The notes beneath the pieces are model-generated. The model was not told the origin of the DNA. It did not search any database and saw only the letters and a list, made by a program, of their open reading frames with translations. Made by a program: the position numbers and the translations under genes. Below, piece after piece: positions 33,226 to 45,903 of a DNA stretch of 64,000 nt (its first letter is position 1; each line of letters begins with the position of its first letter). This DNA comes from Ligustrum vulgare (taxonomy: Eukaryota; Streptophyta; Magnoliopsida; Lamiales; Oleaceae): NCBI GenBank assembly GCA_963555705.1, contig OY743181.1, forward strand, positions 26,292,513 through 26,356,512, read 5' to 3'.

Positions 33226-34873
33226 TGTTGAGTGCATTTTACATGCATATTTCATATATTTTTGGTGGCACTTTTTGAGTAATTTGGACAAATATCTATT
33301 TAATTGTACATATTTTGTGGTTAAATAGGTTCAACAGTTAACTTCATGGATAAAGCACGAGAAAGGAGCTAAATGGATGAATAATTGAAGAAATTGAGGA
33401 GAAAAGAGTCAAATCCTTCAAAGAGTCAAAGTTTGGGGACCAAATTGTCACTTTCGAAAAGTTGTGGATCACATGTGCAATTGATCGAAGGACTAAATTG
33501 CAAGTTTCCAAATTTGACGGACTCAAATGCACTTTTGAAAGGGCTCAACTGAAAGAAATCGGAAACTTTGGGGACCAATTGATCTACCTTGAAAGTTGGA
33601 GGACCCAATTGCATATCATCAAAGGACGGAGCTGCCAGGTCAACCACGCGATCACGTGTATCGACTAGGTAGCGTTCGCGAAGTCGGGCCAAAAACCAAC
33701 CCAAGAGTTTTCAGCCCAACCACGCGATCGCGAGGCATTCAGCCACGCGATCGCGTGGTCAAAATTTTGAACTGATTTACTGGGCCGACCTGGTGCGACC
33801 CGGTTTGGCCCAAACACTGAAGGACGCGGATCTACGCGAATTTTTGGTATTTTTGGGCGTTTTTGACTAGGGTTTCAACACTTTTTCTCTCCATTTTTAC
33901 CCCAAAACTCATTTCTCTCCATTGTTATTCATTTTATTTGCTTTCTTCTTGTTATTTTCTTTTGTTTTTGTATAGTTTTGTTGATGAATGTTGATTTGAG
34001 GGAGAAATACCAACATTATTGTGGAAGAATAGTGATATTTTGAAGCAAGAATCAGTGAAGGGAAGTATTATTGCTTAATCTTCATATTTCTCTATTTACT
34101 TTACTTTATAGTTGAAATAATGCATTTAATTCTTGAATTTTATTGTTATTTCACTATGGGCTAAGTTATTTAGTGTTGGGATGATTGATGAAGCTTGACC
34201 TAACTTGGGTGACATTGATGCTTGTATTAAGAATTTAAGCTTTTTATTATCTAGTGTATTTATTGTTGTATTTATTGACTAGCATTTATTGTGGTCACAT
34301 TTATGATTAGGTTTCATGGGATGTGCAATTATTGAGAAATTGTTGTGTATTCTAGATCAATACAATATTTGCTCTAGGTTCTTGTTTATGATAGAGATAT
34401 ACCTAAAACCCTAGATGATCCATTGAGTTATTTTCACAAAGGTTTAATGCAATTGGTGTATTTTTAATCGACATAGAGATATAGTAGGTTAATTCCACTA
34501 ATTAGGGTTGGTTTCACTCGAGAGAGATAATTGACTAAGCTTGGAAAATCGGGTCTAAGATGATTAATGAATTGCATTTCTATTTGCTTGTTGTGAATTC
34601 AATTAGGTAATGGTCAAGTGGAATCAAGAATCCCAACATTCCTTTATCATCAAGTCATCACCATTTTTCTATTTATTTATTTACAATTGCGATTTTAATT
34701 CTAGTACGAGAACACTCCCAAACCAAACTTTATTGTGTATGTTTCTTGTTAAAATTGATTGAACTAGAGTGTAGTTACAATAGACAATCCTTGTGGGATC
34801 GATAAACTGGACTCATTTAGTCCACTATCATTTGTATGCGATACGTGCACTTGCGGTGTGTTTCTAGCGAACA
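33226..34873 (+). repeat. Athila-1 5' LTR
   Basis: Contains three versions of a ccacgcgatcgcg(t/a)gg palindrome (33644-33658, 33720-33735, 33743-33758). The 3' LTR has only two because a short segment was lost. Confidence 0.95.
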
Positions 34874-34879
34874 AGTTTT

Positions 34880-34897
34880 TGGTGCCGTTGCTGGGGA
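34880..34897 (+). promoter_or_regulatory. Athila-1 primer-binding site (tRNA-Asp)
   Basis: tggtgccgttgctgggga, six bases after the LTR; differs at two positions from the usual Athila site complementary to tRNA-Asp. Confidence 0.88.
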
Positions 34898-35031
34898 TTG
34901 TTTCTATTTAAATTACATTTTAGTTGATATTAGTTTTGACTAGTAGTTACTTTTATTTCTTGTACAAATTTTCTTTTGTTTTGTTTTGTGTAAGAAATCT
35001 TCTAATTTCTTGTATTGTTCTAGGTTGTTAA

Positions 35032-37457
35032 TTGTGCATGCGTCGAAGTAGAAGTCTTGATCTAGTTGAAATAGATTCGAATATCGAGGGGATTTTTCGA
35101 CTTAGGTTAAGGGAACAACGGGAAGTTAGGAGACAACTTCTTACTGGGATGGAAAGAGAAACAGTTAACATCGAGCTTAATGCTCCCGCTGCAATTCCTC
35201 CAAGGGGTGGAATCCCACCCGGTTTTGACCCTCAAGCGGCTAGAGTTCAAGAGTCCGTTGTAAATGAAGAAGACACGCTTTTTCGAGACTTCATGAATCC
35301 TCCTATTGTCGAGAATCAATCTGATGGCGTACAGGACCAGGCCCTCGCATTTATGGACCGTTGGGATCACCAAAAGTGAGGTGTTGGACTTCGCGACTTT
35401 AAATGGCCATAATTTTGTCATGCGGTGTCCGTTTTGGGCCCATAAGTACTTTCAGGAATCGTTTCGACCAACCCTACAAGACTCATCGCTATGCTGTGAC
35501 GACGATGTATTTTAGCCGTTTGAAGTCTTTTACTAAGTGAAAAACTGTGTTTTGTCCTTTTTTTATCATTATTTTGTTCATTTTACTTATTTTTGGTGAG
35601 TCCAGCTCATTGTTGGATAAAGCCCGTTAGGTTTTTTCTATTTAAACGTTTCCTTCATTGTTCTAGGTTTTTGGTTGAATTCAAATAAAAGTTTGGGATT
35701 TTTTTTTGAATTGCAATCCTTTCTTAAGAAATTGACGATTGTTTGAATTGTGAAAAATTATCGTAGGTGAGCCTACATCACAATTAAGCATTGTCTATCC
35801 ATCCTACAATCATCCAAATTTTCAACTTCGGCCGGATGTCATTAATTTATTCTCCAACACTATCTCATTCTATGGGAGGACCGATGAAAATCCAAACGCC
35901 CATGTAGTACAGTTCCTAGAGATTTGTAGCAACTTCAACTATGAGGGTGTGAATGTAGAGGCAATCCAGATGTGCTTATTTGTACACACTTTGAAAGACA
36001 AAGCAAGAGAATGGCTTGATACTTTGCCTCCGGGGAGCATCACTACTTGGGTGGAGTTTGTCCAAAGGTTCACTACAAAATTTTTCCCACCATCTATAGT
36101 TGCTAAAGTCAAGCATGATATCACGACATTTCAACAATTCGAGATGGAGAGCTTTCATGAAGCTTGGGAGAGATTCAAGGATATGCTTAGGAAGTGCCCA
36201 AATCATGGGATTACATTGGGGTAACAAGTCAATCACTTTTATGCCGGGTTAACTCCTTCTTGCCGTTCAAATGTGGATTCATCTTCTAATGGGTCCATCA
36301 AAACAAAGAGCATTCAGGAGGCTTATGATTTGTTTGAGATCATGAGTGAACAAAGTGCAATGTGGCCAGATAGAAGTGCGCTAAGGAGTTCTAGTGGTGC
36401 ACGAGGGGGTGATGATTATGCACTTGTCTTGTCAAAGATTGATTCCTTAGCCAAGAAAGTGGAAGGATTATCTACTTCAACCTCTCGGTCCGTCAACATG
36501 GTTCAAGTCCCTCTGGTATGTGATATATGTGGGGCTAATCATCAAAGCTCTATGTGTCCATTGGTGGCAAGAGGTTCTTCATCAACCTAACAAGTTTCTT
36601 ATGCTCAAAATTTTCAACGCCAAGGGTTCAATCCATATGCTCCCACATACAATCCCTGTTGGAGAAATCATCCAAATCTATCTTATGGCAACAATCACAA
36701 TGTGTTGAATCCAAAGCCACAAGAGAAGAAAGAGGGATGGGAAGAGGCTATCACCAAGCTAGCAAATCATCAATTGCAATATCAAGAATGCAATGATGCC
36801 TCTTTGAAAAATTTGGAGAAGCAAGTGGGCCAAATAGCTAAACTTCTCTCGGAAAGGCAACAAGGATCTTTTCCTAGCAACACCGAGACAAATTCTAGGG
36901 AGAATGTTCAAGCTATTACAACAAGGAGTGGGGTACAATTTCCCGAGATCACGGCCCCACGACCAACAACTCAATCAAACAAGGCTCCCATTGAAGAAAA
37001 AGAGTCTATTCAAGCATTCGAAAAAATTGTTGAAATGCCAAAGGAAAGTGAGCTGGAAGCATCCACATCAAAGGCCCCAACACCGATCAAGGCTTATGTG
37101 CCTCCTATTCCTTTTCCTCAAAGGTTGCAAAAGCAAAAGCTTGACAGTCAATTCGGAAAAATTTTGGAAGTATTCAAGAAGCTACACATCAACATTCCTT
37201 TTACCGATGCATTAGCTCAAATGCCAAGCTATGCCAAGTTCATGAAGGATATTCTATCCAACAAAAGAAGGCTTGAAGAGCATGAAATGGTGATGCTAAC
37301 TGAGGAATGTAGTGCGATCATTCAAAACAAGCTTCCTCCAAAAAGTAAAGATCTAGGGAGTTTTACCATTCCATGCACTATTGGTGATGTTTATTTTAGT
37401 AAAGCTTTATGTGATATTGGTGCTAGAATTAATTTGATGTCTTGTGAAGGTGGATAA
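35032..37457 (+). pseudogene. Athila-1 gag and start of protease
   Basis: A 115-codon N-terminal frame from 35032 ends at 35379 within a ~430-bp foreign-looking segment. Gag resumes near 35770 in another frame: FYGRTDENPNAHV, then DKAREWLDTLPPGSITTW and FHEAWERFKDMLRKCPNHG (retrotrans_gag capsid domain). In-frame stops near 36222 and 36588. CDICGANHQSSMC (36519-36557) is a CX2CX3HX4C knuckle. The 36702 frame continues with a basic/Gln-rich linker, ITTRSG, AYVPPIPFPQRLQ and the protease entry CDIGARINLM. The protein forms the capsid and binds genomic RNA. Confidence 0.88.
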
Positions 37458-37472
37458 ATTGAGGATGTTCTT

Positions 37473-38905
37473 GTGAAGGTGGATAAATTCATCTTTTCGG
37501 CGGATTTCATTATTCTAAACATGGAGAAAGATCATGACATTCCAATCATATTGGGAATGCCATTTTTAGCAACCGGGAGGGCTCTTATTGATGTGCAAGA
37601 GGGGCAATTGATTTTGAGGGTGCAAGATGAGCAAGTCACCTTCAACGTGTTGAAGGCCATTAAATATCCCTTAGAGTCAAACTCATGTTTTCGAGTGGAT
37701 GTCATGGATCATCTAGTGGTAAACTCCTTCAACCGAGGACTTTCTAAGGATCCATTGGAGTCTTGCATTGCCCACTCTTTGACTATTGAGGATGATGATC
37801 ATGAAGTTGAACAAATGACTTATTACTTGGAGGCATCACCACAATATCAACACAAGAGGGCCCCCTACTTTGAGGAGTTGAAAAAGAGTTCTTCACCACC
37901 CCTACCATCTCTCGAGAAGGCACCTACCCTCGAGCAAAAGCCTCTTCCTTCTCATTTGAGGTATGCTTACTTGGGGGAACCTTCTACCCTTCCGGTCATT
38001 ATTTCGAATTTATTGAATGAAGTGGAGGAAGATAAATTGCTTCGGGTATTGAGGGAGCACAAGGAGGCTATTGGATGGACCATCTCGGATATTCGAGGTA
38101 TTTGCCGTTCATTATGCATGCATAAAATTCTTATGGAAGATGATTTTAAACCTTCGGTGGAGCATCAACGTCGGTTAAATCCTAACATGAAGGAAGTGGT
38201 AAGAGCCGAAGTGGTGAAGTGGCTTGACGCGGGTATTATCTATCCAATCTTGGATAGTGCATGGGTGAGCCCGGTGCAAGTAGTGCCAAAGAAAGGAGGT
38301 GTTACCGTGGTGGAGAATGAAAATAATGAGCTTATTCCAACAAGGCCAGTGATGGGGTGGAGAGTTTGCATTGATTATCGTAAACTCAATAATGCTGGGA
38401 AGGATCATTTTCCCCTTCCATTCATCGATCACATGCTTGAGCGATTGGCGGGTCACTCTCATTATTGCTTTCTAGATGGGTATTCGGGCTATAATCAAAT
38501 TCCTATAGCCCCGAAGGATCAAGAAAAGACAACATTCACATGCCCATATGGAACTTTTGCATATAGGAGGATGCCCTTCGATCTTTGCAATGCCCTCGCC
38601 ACTTTCCAACGGTGCATGATGGCTATTTTCTTCGACGTGGTGGAGAAATTTATTGAGGTATTTATGGATGACTTCTCAGTTTTTGGTACTTCATTTGATG
38701 ATTGTTTGAATAATTTGAGAATGGTGCTAAAAAGATGTGAGGATACCAATTTGGTTTTGAATTGGGAAAAATGCCATTTCATGGTTCGAGAGGAGATAGT
38801 TCTTGGACACCGGATTTCAAGTGAGGGGATTGAGGTTGATAAGGCAAAAATTCAAGTTATTGAAAAATGACCTCCCCCAACCTTTGTAAAGGGCATAAGA
38901 AGCTT
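37473..38905 (+). pseudogene. Athila-1 protease end and reverse transcriptase
   Basis: Residues 1-60 complete the protease (IILGMPFLATGRALIDV). A linker leads to RT from about residue 215: MKEVVRAEVVKWLDAGIIYP, SAWVSPVQVVPKKGG, VCIDYRKLN, DGYSGYNQI and the catalytic FMDDFSVFG near 38665. Ends in a TGA at 38868 and a frameshift in a T-run near 38905, after which RT continues in the next frame. The D and DD polymerase residues are present. Upstream, some 40 residues of protease between active site and flap are missing. Confidence 0.92.
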
Positions 38906-40832
38906 TTGGGACATGTAGGATTTTATAGGATATTCATCAAGGACTTCTCAAAAATCACAAAGCCACTTTGTTCATTGCTTGAGAAGAGTGCCACATTTGA
39001 CTTCTCTAAAGAGTGTCTCCGAGCTTTTAACACTCTTAAAGAGAAACTTATCACTGCACCTATTATTATGGCTCCGGATTGGAGTTTGCCTTTTGAGCTT
39101 ATGTGTGATACAAGTGATTATGCCGTGGGGACGGTTTTGGGGCAAAGGAAGGAGAAAATCTTGCATGTTATCTACTATGCTAGTAGAACCTTGACCGATG
39201 CTCAATTGAATTATGCTACTACCGAGAAGGAAATGCTAGCGGTGGTCTTTGCCTTTGATAAGTTTCGGTCATATCTTATTGGCTCCAAGGTGATTGTATA
39301 TACTGACCACTCGGCCCTCAAATATTTGTTGGCAAAGAAAGATGCTAAGCCGCGGTTAATTAGATGGGTTCTTCTTCTCCAAGAGTTTGATTTGGAGATT
39401 CGTGACAAGAAGGAAACCGAGAATCTTATAGCCGATCACTTGTCAAGACTTGAACAAACCGAGGAAATTATTGATGAAGAGATAAGTGAAGTATTCCCGG
39501 ATGAGCAACTTTTCCAAATCATGGATCTTCTACAAGCTTCTAATGTGCCATGGTATGTGGACCATGTGAATTTTATTGCAAGTGGCATCATTCCCCCGGA
39601 CCTCTCTTATCAACAAAGGAAGAAGTTCTTTGCGGATATCAAGCACTATTTTTGGGATGACCCGTTGTTGTTCAAAAGGGGTCCGGATCAAATCATGAGA
39701 AGGTGTGTGCCTGAGGAGGAGATGGAGAAGATTCTTAAGCAATGTCACTCGTCACCTTATGGAGGCCATTTTGGTGCAGTGAAAACAACATCAAAGGTTC
39801 TTCAGTCGGGATTTTATTGGCCCACTTTATTCAAGGATGCTCACACACTTGTGTCCAAATGTGACCGATGCCAACGCTTGGGTAATATCTCTAACCGAAA
39901 TGAAACGCCCTTAAATTCTTTTTTAGAAGTGGAGATATTCGATGTTTGGGGTATTGATTTTATGGGACCTTTTCCATCGTCCTTTTCTAATCAATACATT
40001 TTAGTTGCGGTAGACTATCTGTCAAAGTGGGTAGAAGCGGTGGCACTCCCCACAAATGATGCTCGAGTGGTGGTGAAATTTTTAAAGAAAAACATTTTTA
40101 CTCGTTACGGCACCCCTCGAGCTATCATTAGTGATGGAGGAAAACACTTTTGTAACCGCCTCTTCGACTCACTTTTGACCAAGTACGGAGTCAAACATCG
40201 AATATCCACTCCTTATCATCCGTAAACAAGTGGGCAGGTTGAAATTTCAAATAGAGAGTTGAAAAAGATCCTTCAAGTGACGGTGAATGTCTCAAGGAAA
40301 GATTGGTCCAAGAAATTGGATGATGCATTATGGGCATACCGCATCGCGTTCAAAACCCCTATTGGTATGTCTCCATTTCGCCTTCTATTTGGTAAAGCAT
40401 GTCATCTTCCGGTGGAGCTTGAGCACCGAGCATATTGGGCAACAAAAGTCTTGAATTTTGATATGGAGTTGGCCGGTAAGAAAAGACTACTCCAACTCAA
40501 TGAGCTTGATGAATTCCGCCTTGAGTCATATGAAAATGCTCGGATTTACAAAGAGAAGACAGAGGTGGCATGACAAGAACATTGTGAAGCGGGACTTCCA
40601 AGTTGGGCAACAAGTACTTCTCTACAACTCAAGACTTCGATTGTTTCCCGGTAAACTCCTCTCTAGATGGTCGGGACCTTTCACTATTACTCAAATCTTC
40701 CCACATGGAGCGGTCGAACTTTATCATGGAAGCAAAGGGAACTTCAAAGTAAATGGGCAACGCTTGAATCCATACTTGGGGGGTAATTATGAAAAGGAGA
40801 AGTCATCCATCCCTCTTGCAAATTTGGAGTAA
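38867..40832 (+). pseudogene. Athila-1 RT end, RNase H and integrase
   Basis: [17 protein letters not shown] is the RT connection. RNase H shows [27 protein letters not shown] and [11 protein letters not shown]. Integrase starts with [11 protein letters not shown] and KCDRC (HHCC zinc site), DDE at [17 protein letters not shown] and, after an in-frame TAA at about 40223 (CAA to TAA), QVEISNREL. The core is otherwise continuous to 40573. A one-base shift near 40560 moves the C-terminal part ([39 protein letters not shown]) to another frame ending at 40832. Confidence 0.92.
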
Positions 40833-42633
40833 TCCTATCCAAAAGTCAAGCTTACGACTTTAACCAAGGGCTTTTTGGGAGGCAACCCAAATTTCTACTC
40901 TTTTAATTACTTGTTGATATTTACTTATTGCATTTTTATTATGTCTAACTTGGTTAATCACCAACTTTTGTAGGTTCGGAATTTTTTTTGAAATCCTAAG
41001 CAACCTTGTCCTCAACAAGTTTGGGGGAGATTTGCGTATCAAGAGAATCAAAGCTTAGGTCAGTTTGTAACATCATACACGTATCAATCCGGGGAAGTTC
41101 CATCACCCATTCCTTTCTTGTTATTATGCTATTGTCAACATTGACGACAATGTTTGATTTAAGCTTGGGGGTGTTGGATTATGTGCTATGTGAACATTTT
41201 AGATTGCCTTGCCGGCCGTTAGTGTTTTGATGTTTGAAATTGTTTATTTTGTTGGAATATTGACATGCTAGATAGCCTTGCCGGCTTATAAGATTTTTTA
41301 TGTTTGAAATTGTTGTTAATTCATGAGTTATGACCAAATTTGCTACTTGTGCTACTTTCTATAAAATGCTTATCCATGTAAGATCCTATGTACATTGAGC
41401 ACAATAGTCGTGTTTAATTGTCGGTGAGTTTGGGAATTGTTGAAGGGTGAAGAGGTTAAAGGAGTAGATGAACTCGGTTGTGAGCTTGTATTTTAATTTT
41501 TATCAACCTATCAAAAATTTTTCCTAATGCTCTAAATCTCTTGATCCTAATGTAAAACAAGTTTGGGGGTGGTCGACCCCGTGAAGGAGATGGTCTAGAC
41601 GTGTGGTGATTCCATGCATGTTGGAAATAAATTTTGTGTGGAGTGTATTTCGCCAAGTATAAGCCAAGTAATGACCATATGCTAGAGTTCTAAGCTCATT
41701 TTAATTTTTGCATTGCATTGCCCTATCTTGAAGCCTTTTTGACTCGAGTTATTAAGCCCGTAGGAGTATCTTAAAACTTGGTGCCTTAAGTTTGAAACTT
41801 AGGAGTCACCAGCCGAAAGCTCGCTACATAGGTCAATTAGAAAGCTTAATGAGTAGGGTATTCACACACACACTTGAAAAAAAAATTTAAAAAAATTGCA
41901 CATTATCATTGCATTCGCTTAATAAGTCTACCTCACTTCGTAGCCTTTTTTACTCGAGTTAATAAGTCCGTATGGGTATTTTGAAACCTGGTACCCTTTG
42001 ATCTAAAAAATTGGGGAGCTTCCGACCTAAAGCTCGCTACATGGGTCAATTAGAAAGCTTAAGGGAGTGGGGAAGTCACGAGCAAACATCATGTTAGTTG
42101 TTAGAAATCATGCATTTGTACTTGCATAAGGGCTTAGATGAATAGTGGGTTTGAATTGCTTGGTATAAACTTGAATGTCGAAGTACTCATTAGTGGAGAG
42201 TCACTGCATTTCAAGATTTTCAAGATTGTCGGTAAAACACACCCATTCTGGAGTGGAAAAAGAAAGAGTGATTTGAGAGTACCCTCTAGAATTGCATCCC
42301 GGGAGTGGAAAAAAAATTATTCATTAGGGGATGAATGTCACGAGTGGGAAAGGAAAGAATTGACCACTAATGGTGGGTTAGTTTGACTTGAAAACTCTTT
42401 ACTCATCAACATTCTTGAATCTTATTGACAATTGAAAGTGGCTATGCACACACACACCGATCGAACATCGGATAAGCCAACCTCATTTTTGTAGCATTAT
42501 TTGGGAACATAATTGTGAATTAATTATGCAATTTCACACTCATGGAAGATTGCAAGTATCTAGCATTGTTGATCATTTTTTCACTTTTTGTAGATGCATG
42601 TAAATATTCTTGCTCAGGACGAGTAAGAGTTCA
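40833..42633 (+). other. Athila-1 3' non-coding region
   Basis: 1.8 kb between integrase and PPT. It starts with the tgggaggcaaccca motif. Two related blocks near 41720-41855 and 41940-42065 both carry tagcctttttgactcgag-like text and agctcgctacat(a/g)ggtcaa. No env-like ORF, signal peptide or membrane segment is visible. The two pol-deleted Athila units later in the window have the same kind of region. Confidence 0.75.
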
Positions 42634-42647
42634 AGTTTGGGGGTATT
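42634..42647 (+). promoter_or_regulatory. Athila-1 polypurine tract
   Basis: aagtttgggggtat lies directly before the 3' LTR, the expected Athila-type PPT. Confidence 0.8.
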
Positions 42648-44274
42648 TGTTGAGTGCATTTTACATGCATATTTCATATATTTTTTGTGGCACTTTTTTG
42701 AGTAATTTGGACAAATATCTATTTAATTGTCCATATTTTGTGGTTAAATAGGTTCAACAATCAACTTCATTGAGAAAGCACGAGAAATGAGCTAAATGGA
42801 TGAATAATCAAAGAAATTGAGAAAAGAGTCAAATCCTTAAAAGAGTCAAAGTTTAGGGACCAAATTGTCACTTTCGAAAAGTTGTGGATCGTATGTGCAA
42901 TTGATCAAAGGACTAAATTGCAAGTTTCCAAAGGTGACGGACTCAAATGCACTTTTGAAAGGGCTCAACTAAAAGAAATCGAAAACTTTGGGGACCAAGT
43001 TGATCTACCTTGAAAGTTGGAGGACCCAATTGCAAATTATCAAAGGACGGAGCTGCCATGTCAACCACGCGATTGCGTGTATCGACTAGGTAGCGTTTGC
43101 AAAGTCAGGCTAAAAACCAACCCGAGAGTTTTCAGCCCAAACCACGCGATCGCGTGCTCAAAATTTTGAATTGATTTACTAGGCCGACCCGGTGCGACCT
43201 GGTTCGACCCAAACGCTGAAGGACGCGGATCTACGCTAATTTTTGGTATTTTTGGACATTTTGACTAAGGTTTCAACAATTTTTCTCTCCATTTTTACCC
43301 CAAAACTCATTTCTCTCCATTGTTATTCATTTTCTTTGCTTTCTTCTTGTAATTTTCTTTTGTTTTTGTATAGTTTTGTTGATGAATGTTGATTTGAGGG
43401 AGAAATACCAACATTATCGTGGAAGAATAGTGATATTTTGAAGCAAGAATCATTGGTGAAGGGAAGTATTATTGATTAATCTTCATATTTCTCTATTTAC
43501 TTTACTTTGTAGTTGAAATAATGCATTTAATTCTTGAATTTTATTGTTATTTCACTATGGGCTAAGTTATTTAGTGTTGGGATGATTGATGAAGTTTGAC
43601 CTAGCTTGGCTGACATTGATGCTTGTATTAAGAATTTAAGCTTTTTAATATCTTGTACATTTATTATTGTATTTATTGACTAGCATTTATTGTGGCCACA
43701 TTTATGCTTAGGTTTCATGGGATGTGCAATTATCGAGAAATTGTTGTGTATTCTAGATCAATACAATATTTGCTCTAGGTTCTTGTTTAGGATAGAGATA
43801 TACCTAAAGCCCTAGATGATCCATTGAGTTATTTTCACAAAGGTTTAATGCAATTGGTGTGTTTTTAATCGACATAGAGATATAGTAGGTTAATTCCACT
43901 AATTAGGGTTGGTTTCACTCGAGAGAGGTAATTGACTAAGCTTGGAAAATCGGGTCTAACATGATTAATGAATTTCATTTCTATTTGCTTGTTGTGAATT
44001 CAATTAGGTAATGGTCAAGTGAAATTAAGAATCCCAACATTCCTTTATCATCAAGTCATCACCATTTTTCTATTTATTTATTTACAATTGCGATTTTAAT
44101 TCTAGTACGAGAACACTCCCAAATCAAACTTTATTGTGTATGTTTCTTGTTAGAATTGATTGAACTGGAGTGTAGTTACAATAAACAATTCTTGTGGGAT
44201 CGATAAACCGGACTCATTTAGTCCACTATCACTTGTATGCGATACGTGCACTTGCGGTGTGTTTCTAGCGAACA
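42648..44274 (+). repeat. Athila-1 3' LTR
   Basis: 1,627 bp, collinear with the 5' LTR with scattered substitutions and a short deletion in the CpG-palindrome region. Confidence 0.95.
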
Positions 44275-44698
44275 TGCTTTCAAAAATCGATGGCGTTGAA
44301 TTTCTCCCACTTATTTCTTCCAACACGACATTACTCTTGAAATAAAATTCATTAATGTAATTATCATCTAGGAATGTTGCATTTGTGCAAACAAATGCCT
44401 TCCTATATAGAGGACTATAAAAATGATATCCTCATGTACCTTAAGGGTATCACACAAACATGTATATCTCTGATCTTGACTCCAACTTTTCTAACTCTCA
44501 TTTCAGCATATGAGCAAGACATCCCCGAACTCGAATGTGACGCAAGCTAGACTTTCACCCATCACAATTTTAGAGGAGTCTTGGGAACAAGCTTAGAAGG
44601 AACTAAGTTAAGAATATATATAGATGTCTCATGTGCATATCCCTAAATGATATAAGTAGGTTTGATAAACTTATCATTGACTCAACCATGTCTAATAA
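44275..44698 (-). pseudogene. Copia-3 integrase C-terminal fragment
   Basis: Minus-strand pieces SLRHIRVRGC, KLESRSEIYMFV and NATFLDDNYIN match the Copia integrase C-terminal region that precedes RT, with several stops. It belongs to the element at 29438-33225 and was cut off from it by Athila-1. Confidence 0.75.
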
Positions 44699-45866
44699 TG
44701 TAACGCCCCGAGTTCTAAAGCACCCGGGACTCCACGTCATCCTTTCAAACTGGTTTTCGAGAATAATGATTTTTGCGAAAAATAACTAAAAATTCAATTT
44801 TATTTAAAATTCAATGATAAATAATTCAAAAGTTCAAAATAACTTAAATAATTATATGGAAATTCGAAAACTTGGAATTAAATGTATGAAATCAATTTTT
44901 CTCAAAACATATTAAAATTTCTTCAATAACCACCATCGCGCGCTCCGTCCCCAACTCCGAAATCTGAAATTTTGAAATTTTAAAGAAAGGGTGAGCATTT
45001 CATAGAAATACTTAGTAGACTCGGCGCATAATAATAATTGGCATTACAGATAAAACACATAATCATGATATTAAAGTAGTCTCATGCATTTAAGTAAGTA
45101 AATTCTCATAATTTCATGTTTAAACAAGCAAGTAATTGTCATGCCCGGAGGCAAGCATTCTCATGTCCGAAGACAAGTTATTATCATATCCGAAGACAAG
45201 TAATTGTCGTGCCTGAAGGCAAGAAGTCTCATATCCGAAGACAAGTAAATGTCATGCCAGGAGGCAAGAAATTGTCATGAACACAATCATATATGCAAGA
45301 TCTATAATACAAATAATTATTAATGCGCATTTTAGAAAATAAGTTTGTAAGTAGGAGTCTACCTTATTTCTCGAGTTTGAGCTAAGAGGAATAAACTTTC
45401 TAGTGTTCTCGCGTCTCGTCTAGTCCTATAAAATAAATGATTTTAAATTAGTATTTTGGGAATTTTAAGATTTTAGAAGAAAATAAAAGTTTTAGGGATT
45501 GAATTGAAAATCAAACATGGTTGAGATTTTAAAAGAATAAGAACCGAAATAAATGATTTTGAAAGATATTGGACTAACTCATACGTTTTAATTATTCTTG
45601 GGGACTAACTAATTTATTTTCAAAAGTGCAAGGGCTGAATTAAAATATTTCAAAACCAAAAGATCAAAATAATACTTTCAAAACTAAAGGGCTGACATAA
45701 AATATTTTAAAACTAAAGGACTAAAATGACTTAATTTTAAAATAGGGACTGAAATAAGATAATTTAAAACAAAGGGATGAACCTTAAAACTTTTAAAAGA
45801 AAATAGGGACTAAAATCAACGATTTTAAAACTTGAGGACCTAAGATACTAATTAAACAAAAAAATC

Positions 45867-45903
<37 letters not shown>

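Larger units (their letters stand above)
33226..44274 (+). mobile_element. Athila-1, full-length Ty3/Gypsy element
   Basis: 11,049 bp with target duplication tgctt (33221-33225, 44275-44279). LTRs of 1,648 and 1,627 bp, tgttgag...gcgaaca. PBS matches tRNA-Asp, as in Athila. Order gag, protease, RT, RNase H, integrase is Ty3/Gypsy. A 1.8-kb non-coding stretch follows integrase, the place where Athila may carry an env-like gene; none is visible. LTR divergence is several percent by eye (about 11 changes in the first 200 bases). Several in-frame stops, frameshifts and a protease deletion make it inactive. Confidence 0.95.

Noticed and set aside
40833..42633. Possible env-like gene of Athila-1
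   Set aside because: No open frame of length, signal peptide or transmembrane segment is seen between integrase and PPT.
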